DNA of 9,685 nucleotides from JAWLGW01 sp964569055 (GTDB lineage: Bacteria > Planctomycetota > J058). Both the position numbers and the translations under genes were made by a program. Positions within the stretch are counted from its first letter, which is position 1. The number at the start of each line of letters is the position of its first letter. The notes under the pieces were generated by a model, which saw only the letters and a program-made list of their open reading frames with translations, had not been told where the DNA came from and ran no database searches. The DNA is taken from contig CAZMSZ010000291.1 of assembly GCA_964569055.1 (NCBI GenBank), positions 1-9,685 on the forward strand, given 5' to 3'. This document shows positions 7,401 through 9,685 of the stretch, one piece after another.

Positions 7401-7961
7401 CACATCGGCGGCCACATGTATGCCGCGACCCAGGCGAACCCCCAGGTCGCACTCTACATGGCGCCCGACACCGAGGTCTTCGACCCGGCCACCGGCGCCA
7501 GCGCCGGCCCGGCTCCGATCGAGAGCCGCCGCTTCCACGCCGCGGTCCAGGAGGCGAACGGCGACGTCGTGATCCTCTCGGGCGACCTCGGCGGCGCCAT
7601 GACCAAGACGGTCGAGCGCTACAGCGTGACGGGCAACGCCTTCGCCACGATCGGCTCCCTCCAGACGGCCCGCGCCCGCGCCAAGGCCGTCCTGCTCGGC
7701 GGCAAGGCGCTGGTCGTGGGCGGGATCACCTTCGACTGGACCACGAACACGATCTCCGACGTGCCCTCGGGCGAGCTGTTCGACCTCACCCATGGGGTGA
7801 GCGAGAGCTACCAGCTCGGGACCTCGCGCAACACCCACCAGGTGGTCGCGATGCCCGACGGCTCGGCGCTCGTGATCGGCGGCTACACCGGCGGCCAGAC
7901 CTACGTGTCGGGCCTCGACGGCGCCGCGGTCGGGACCTGCGAGGTCTTCCGCCTGCCGTAG
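4491..7961 (+). CDS. Large lipoprotein with Pro-Gly stalk, four PPC repeats and a Kelch propeller
   Basis: The 1156-residue protein opens with a lipoprotein signal peptide: Lys/Arg-containing start, hydrophobic core and lipobox LIGC, with lipidated Cys27. A Ser/Thr-rich linker (28-58) and a Pro-Gly array (about 60-126) follow. Four PPC-type (bacterial pre-peptidase C-terminal) repeats begin at residues 130, 255, 377 and 505, each opening with DDHG(N/D)D and containing a (G/A)GDxDxF/W-type motif and an acidic loop such as ENDN or YNDDD. A beta-rich stretch (about 620-765) has no assignment. Seven Kelch-like motifs begin near 773, 841, 902, 959, 1013, 1061 and 1114 (for example HTATLLDDGRVLVVGG), forming one propeller to the C-terminus. 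No protease or other catalytic motif is seen, so binding or surface display is the likely role. The ATG at 4491 has GGGAG 6 bases upstream and places the signal peptide correctly. Domain identities are firm; function is unknown. Confidence 0.93.
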   Translation: MLKSTRSGRTLWIGAGAAILSVGLIGCGGHSSSNKGASTVAPSTSAGTSPTTSGSTSIPGTGGLPSMPGGLPGSGGIPGGGSIPGGGGLPGGGGLPGGGGLPGGGGLPGGGGLPGGGGTPGGGGGVPAGDDHGNDAASASSLSLMGGVAGAINYAGDADWFKVQLSGGVDYDFLTRNLAGGMDTILRLIDTNGTSVLAENDNAGTNDPSSRATFSIQTTGEYYLQVVHADPAATAGSYEVAYILSAGGGGTLPPDDHGNDTSTATALTVGTPVSGRIEIAGDLDHFKVTLVGGTSYDFAAASFGDTMIEVLDANLNLLAADDDSGPGLDALVSNLAIANDGDYFVIVSCYSTRTADYDVSVVAAGSGTPGGGGSTTDDHGNDAASATAVTLGTPTAGEIETAGDVDVFSVQLTGGETYDFRTDTLDDTVMAIYDDAGALQAENDDEDVMAGLYNSLVAGFTAPADGTYYIHVEGFNGFGLVTLPSYTITATQTSSGGGGTPTPTDDHGDDAASATAIALASPTAGSIEVAGDQDWFAVDLAAGHTYELTVAGNGANDDPELTLYASDGTTVLDYNDDDQTAPVATLSSKLVFAATTTGTHYLAVGGANNGTPGYSVQAIDTAPPAADAVLAGSSFVDVDGSNHASQGDQIVLTFSGDVTMITIQPSPLPVIDPSLEFVLPVAGDSFGAGATMVMGPASTEVTITLGRDPVLRLSGAFDSANVAQGAASGIDVSPTNTISSVATGNAAVAGAVDLDSSLTAGFVAGPTLITARGYHTATLLDDGRVLVVGGMVGQGADFAYETEILDAGVFTDATDPSVGGAAAAMVAQDQATGNVYYVGRYDHTATKLANGQVLIAGGRGFEALFDANGDPVFQELYSAFVFDPTFNEFTPANGFLNFPRRGHYATLLPNGQVLISGGYNGAVNAGSGGSLPFAELFDPAQGTFTAMTGMDMVWPREQGSAHLLPNGSVLHIGGHMYAATQANPQVALYMAPDTEVFDPATGASAGPAPIESRRFHAAVQEANGDVVILSGDLGGAMTKTVERYSVTGNAFATIGSLQTARARAKAVLLGGKALVVGGITFDWTTNTISDVPSGELFDLTHGVSESYQLGTSRNTHQVVAMPDGSALVIGGYTGGQTYVSGLDGAAVGTCEVFRLP
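4737..4862 (+). repeat. 18-bp tandem repeat coding for a (L/I/T)PGGGG array
   Basis: Seven back-to-back 18-bp units encode IPGGGG, five LPGGGG and TPGGGG (residues 83-124). More degenerate Pro-Gly units lie just before (about 63-82). Third-position variants fall in an ordered pattern (CTC CCC in units 2, 3 and 6; CTT CCG in units 4 and 5), which points to growth by unit duplication. The array should form a flexible extended spacer between the lipid anchor and the first PPC domain. Confidence 0.9.
4878..6340 (+). repeat. Four tandem PPC-domain repeats inside the lipoprotein gene
   Basis: Repeat starts fall at 4878, 5253, 5619 and 6003, so units are about 122-128 codons long. Each opens with a near-identical GACGACCACGGC core, and unit protein sequences share DDHG(N/D)D, a GD.D motif and a closing beta strand (Y-x-(V/I)-x). 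Gly-rich linkers (GGGGT, PGGGGS, SSGGGGT) join the units. The linkers reuse the same GGC runs as the N-terminal array. Confidence 0.85.
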
Positions 7962-8022
7962 GGATCTCGCTCGGACCGGGAGGCAGTCGCGGCCCCTGGA
8001 CGCCAGGGAGCCGCGAGATCCC
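7961..8022 (+). repeat. 10-bp inverted repeat at the lipoprotein stop codon, with an inner hairpin
   Basis: GGGATCTCGC (7961-7970) and GCGAGATCCC (8013-8022) are perfect complements; the left arm begins on the last base of the TAG stop. The enclosed 42 bases contain a second hairpin, CCCTGG-ACG-CCAGGG (7994-8008). No T-run follows, so it is more a structured 3' untranslated region than a terminator by itself. Confidence 0.7.
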
Positions 8023-8048
8023 TCTGAACAATCACTGTTTCGATCCCC

Positions 8049-8090
8049 CCAAGAGGCGAGGACCAGCGTGGTCCTCGCCTCTTGGTCTTC
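8049..8090 (+). terminator. Strong rho-independent terminator after the lipoprotein gene
   Basis: A perfect 17-bp stem (8049-8065 with 8069-8085) closes on a 3-base GCG loop and is followed by TCTTC on the plus strand. It lies 88 bases after the lipoprotein stop. The T-tract is short and broken, but stem length and GC content make it very stable. The stem starts CCAAGAGGCGAGG. Confidence 0.8.
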
Positions 8091-8145
8091 TCGGCTGGTT
8101 TGGTGTGTGAGGCGCCAGGGGTGGTGTGTGGCGCCGAGAAGACCA
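8083..8145. repeat. 13-bp inverted repeat flanking a direct repeat
   Basis: TGGTCTTCTCGGC (8083-8095) and GCCGAGAAGACCA (8133-8145) are perfect complements separated by 37 bases. The left arm shares 3 bases with the right arm of the preceding terminator, so the two foldings compete slightly. Between the arms TGGTGTGTGAGGCGCC (8101-8116) is nearly repeated as TGGTGTGTGGCGCC (8122-8135). No open frame of interest is present. Confidence 0.65.
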
Positions 8146-8260
8146 ACCTGGGGGGAGATAGGTGATTGGGAGGTCCTCGACGAAGAGATTCGATGGGAGG
8201 GGGGGCGCTTGGACGCTCGTACCGGGCGAAGAGTGTGTGTTGGGCGAGGCGCTTTGACGC
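8146..8260. repeat. G-rich region with two degenerate ~45-bp repeat copies at the gap edge
   Basis: Copy 1 (from 8181) runs CGAAGAG ... GGCGCTTGGACGC, ending at 8216. Copy 2 (from 8227) runs CGAAGAG ... GGCGCTTTGACGC, ending at 8260, the last base before the run of Ns. The two blocks match at both ends and differ in the middle. The plus strand is strongly G-biased, with G-runs at 8150-8155, 8168-8170, 8195-8197 and 8199-8205. No gene is supported here. Confidence 0.5.
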
Positions 8261-8360
8261 NNNNNNNNNNNNNNNNNNNNNNNNNNNNNNNNNNNNNNNN
8301 NNNNNNNNNNNNNNNNNNNNNNNNNNNNNNNNNNNNNNNNNNNNNNNNNNNNNNNNNNNN
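8261..8360. other. Assembly gap (100 Ns)
   Basis: Exactly 100 Ns, the conventional placeholder for a gap of unknown length. Reading frames should not be carried across it, and the two sides may be much further apart, or closer, than shown. Confidence 0.97.
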
Positions 8361-8400
8361 GGAGTGCGTGCGGGAGCTCGGCCGCGGGCGCTGCGTGGCC

Positions 8401-8583
8401 ATGGGCTGCGGTCGCCCGCTCGCTGCGGGAGCGCCCGCCCCGAGCGGAGGGCTCGACGGTGTCGCGGTGCGCGCCCGCCCGCGCCTGTCCGGCTGGGTGT
8501 TGCTCGGGCGAGGCCTCCTGGTCGCGCTGATCGTGGTCGTGGTGCTCGCGCTGTGCCCGCTGATCGCGTGGATCCTCGACTGA
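8401..8583 (+). CDS. Possible small single-TM membrane protein (hypothetical)
   Basis: A 60-residue frame starts at ATG 8401 and stops at TGA 8581-8583. The last 30 or so residues form a convincing membrane helix (GWVLLGRGLLVALIVVVVLA, about 32-51, followed by CPLIAWILD). By hand count about 90% of third codon positions are G or C and AT is concentrated at second positions, the usual coding pattern in such genomes. There is no good Shine-Dalgarno in front of the ATG, so the true start may lie further upstream or inside the gap. It ends 50 bases before the SDR gene and could share its transcript. I do not recognise a family. Confidence 0.4.
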   Translation: MGCGRPLAAGAPAPSGGLDGVAVRARPRLSGWVLLGRGLLVALIVVVVLALCPLIAWILD

Positions 8584-8633
8584 CCCGGACCTGCGGCGAG
8601 GAAGAGCGCGCGGGAGCGGGTAGAACGAGCGGC

Positions 8634-9685
8634 ATGAGCGAGGACCCGCGGGTCACGGCGGAGCGGATCCGGGCGGCGACCGAGCTGCTCGAGGCGATCC
8701 TGGCAGATCGGGGGCTGCTCGCGGCGGTGGACGAGCCGACGCAGCGGCGCCTCCTGATGGCGGCCGGCATGGTGGCCCGGCCCGACAAGCAGGCGCAGCG
8801 CAAGCTGGCGCGCACCCGGCGGCGGCGCGCGTTCGTGGCGCAGCGCGAGGCCGACCGGGCGCTGCTCGAGCGGACCGGGATCCGCGAGCTGCGCAGCAAC
8901 CCGATCTTCCGCACCCCGCGGCAGCGGGCTCGGCGGGAGGGGGAGGCCGCGGTCGTGGGCACGCTTTACGAGGCGCGCGCCTGCTACGTGTGTCGCGCCG
9001 AGTACCGCGAGGTCCACTTCTTCTACGACCGCATGTGCCCGCCCTGCGGCGAGCTCAACTACGCCAAGCGCCACCAGACGGCCGATCTGCGCGGCCGTCT
9101 GGCGCTGGTCACGGGGGCGCGGGTCAAGATCGGCTACCAGGCCGCCCTGATGCTCCTGCGCGCCGGGTGCACGGTCGTGGCCACCACCCGGTTCCCCAAG
9201 GACGCCGCGCGCCGCTACGCGGCCGAGGAGGACTTCGCGGAGTGGGGCGAGCGGCTCGTGATCCACGGGGTGGACCTGCGCCATACGCCGAGCGTCGAGG
9301 CGCTGTGCGCGCGGCTGCTGCGCGACCTCGACCGGCTCGACTTCATCCTCAACAACGCCTGCCAGACGGTGCGGCGCCCCGCCGGGTTCTACGACCACCT
9401 GCTCGCGGGCGAGGAGGTCGAGCCCGCGGCCCTCGGCGACGGCGCGGCCGGCCTCCTCGCGAGCACTCGCGCCCTGCGCGCGTCGAGCGCGGCGGCCGGC
9501 CGCCTCGACGGGCTGACCGCCCCCGAGATGACGCAGGTCCCGCTGCTCGCGGACGATCACCTGCGCGGCGGCGCGCTGTTCCCCGCGGGCCGGCTCGACG
9601 CCGACCTCCAGCAGGTCGACCTGCGCGAGGTGAACAGCTGGCGGCTGCGGGCCCACGAGGTGCCGACCGTCGAGCTGCTCGAGGT
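8634..9685 (+). CDS. Zinc-ribbon plus short-chain dehydrogenase/reductase (SDR), 3' end missing
   Basis: The first 350 residues are in the window. A helical, Arg-rich N-terminus (1-110) is followed by a zinc-ribbon-like pair, CYVC (117-120) and CPPC (135-138), in the setting HFFYDRMCPPCGELNYAKRH. A Rossmann SDR domain begins with LRGRLALVTGARVKIG at 152-167; the TGxxxxIG nucleotide-binding motif is T160, G161 and G167. Later come VDLRHT (213-218), which would give the adenine-contacting Asp, and NNACQT (240-245), matching the SDR NNAG motif with Cys for Gly. The catalytic Ser, Tyr and Lys of SDRs would lie beyond the window edge and cannot be checked. It should be a soluble NAD(P)-dependent oxidoreductase; its substrate is unknown. 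The ATG at 8634 is the first plausible start, but its ribosome site is weak (the nearest GGGAG ends 17 bases upstream). I recall this ribbon-SDR layout as a recurrent family in bacteria and some eukaryotes. Confidence 0.9.
   Translation, partial: MSEDPRVTAERIRAATELLEAILADRGLLAAVDEPTQRRLLMAAGMVARPDKQAQRKLARTRRRRAFVAQREADRALLERTGIRELRSNPIFRTPRQRARREGEAAVVGTLYEARACYVCRAEYREVHFFYDRMCPPCGELNYAKRHQTADLRGRLALVTGARVKIGYQAALMLLRAGCTVVATTRFPKDAARRYAAEEDFAEWGERLVIHGVDLRHTPSVEALCARLLRDLDRLDFILNNACQTVRRPAGFYDHLLAGEEVEPAALGDGAAGLLASTRALRASSAAAGRLDGLTAPEMTQVPLLADDHLRGGALFPAGRLDADLQQVDLREVNSWRLRAHEVPTVELLE

Noticed and set aside
8150..8205. A G-quadruplex.
   Set aside because: Four G-runs exist but two of the loops are 12 and 24 bases long, which makes a stable quadruplex unlikely.
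8068..8260. A frame continuing across the gap to form one 171-residue protein.
   Set aside because: The gap length is arbitrary, the pre-gap part covers hairpins and repeats and its translation shows no motif; only the post-gap part looks coding.
8146..8260. An rRNA promoter or operon leader next to the gap, prompted by TTGACG at the gap edge.
   Set aside because: No -10 element or rRNA sequence is visible on either side of the gap; the motif alone is not enough.
4485..9656. A 1723-codon open frame on the minus strand, opposite the lipoprotein and SDR genes.
   Set aside because: Its product is Arg/Val/Gly/Ala-rich low-complexity sequence, it passes through the Ns, and it mirrors the codon bias of the plus-strand genes. 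High GC makes such shadow frames common.

Overview
The window is very GC-rich (third codon positions are almost all G or C). It carries signal-peptide-bearing, lipobox-bearing and multi-pass membrane proteins, so it looks like chromosomal DNA of a Gram-negative bacterium. The mix of secreted VWA, PPC and Kelch proteins, an NtrB/PilS-type kinase and a zinc-ribbon SDR would suit Planctomycetota or Myxococcota, but the lineage is an inference; no rRNA or tRNA is visible to settle it.

Left part, minus strand. A membrane glycosyltransferase of the GT39/ArnT type (4121 to 2847) overlaps by 3 bases the start of a six-TM PAS sensor histidine kinase (2850 to 1216), with the kinase's Shine-Dalgarno inside the transferase's last codons. 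After a 198-bp spacer holding two near-identical 14-bp dyads comes a secreted von Willebrand factor A protein (1017 to 130), followed by a terminator built on a perfect 30-bp palindrome (67-96). No response regulator is present, so the kinase's partner must lie elsewhere.

Centre, plus strand. Divergent from the transferase across about 370 bp, a 1156-residue lipoprotein (4491-7961) has a lipobox, a Ser/Thr linker, a Pro-Gly array coded by an 18-bp tandem repeat, four PPC beta-sandwich repeats, an unassigned beta-rich stretch and seven Kelch motifs. It looks like a surface-displayed multidomain protein; its ligand is unknown.

Right part. Three successive inverted repeats (7961-8145) follow the lipoprotein; the middle one is a strong terminator. 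A G-rich stretch with two degenerate copies of a ~45-bp unit then runs into a 100-N assembly gap (8261-8360). Beyond it lie a possible 60-residue one-TM protein (8401-8583) and the first 350 codons of a zinc-ribbon plus short-chain-dehydrogenase fusion (8634 to the window end).

The genes do not form one recognisable pathway. The common theme is the cell envelope: secreted VWA, membrane glycosyltransferase, membrane sensor and surface lipoprotein. The best leads are the dyad pair upstream of the VWA gene, the lipoprotein architecture with its variable-looking stalk, and the repeat-plus-gap region.
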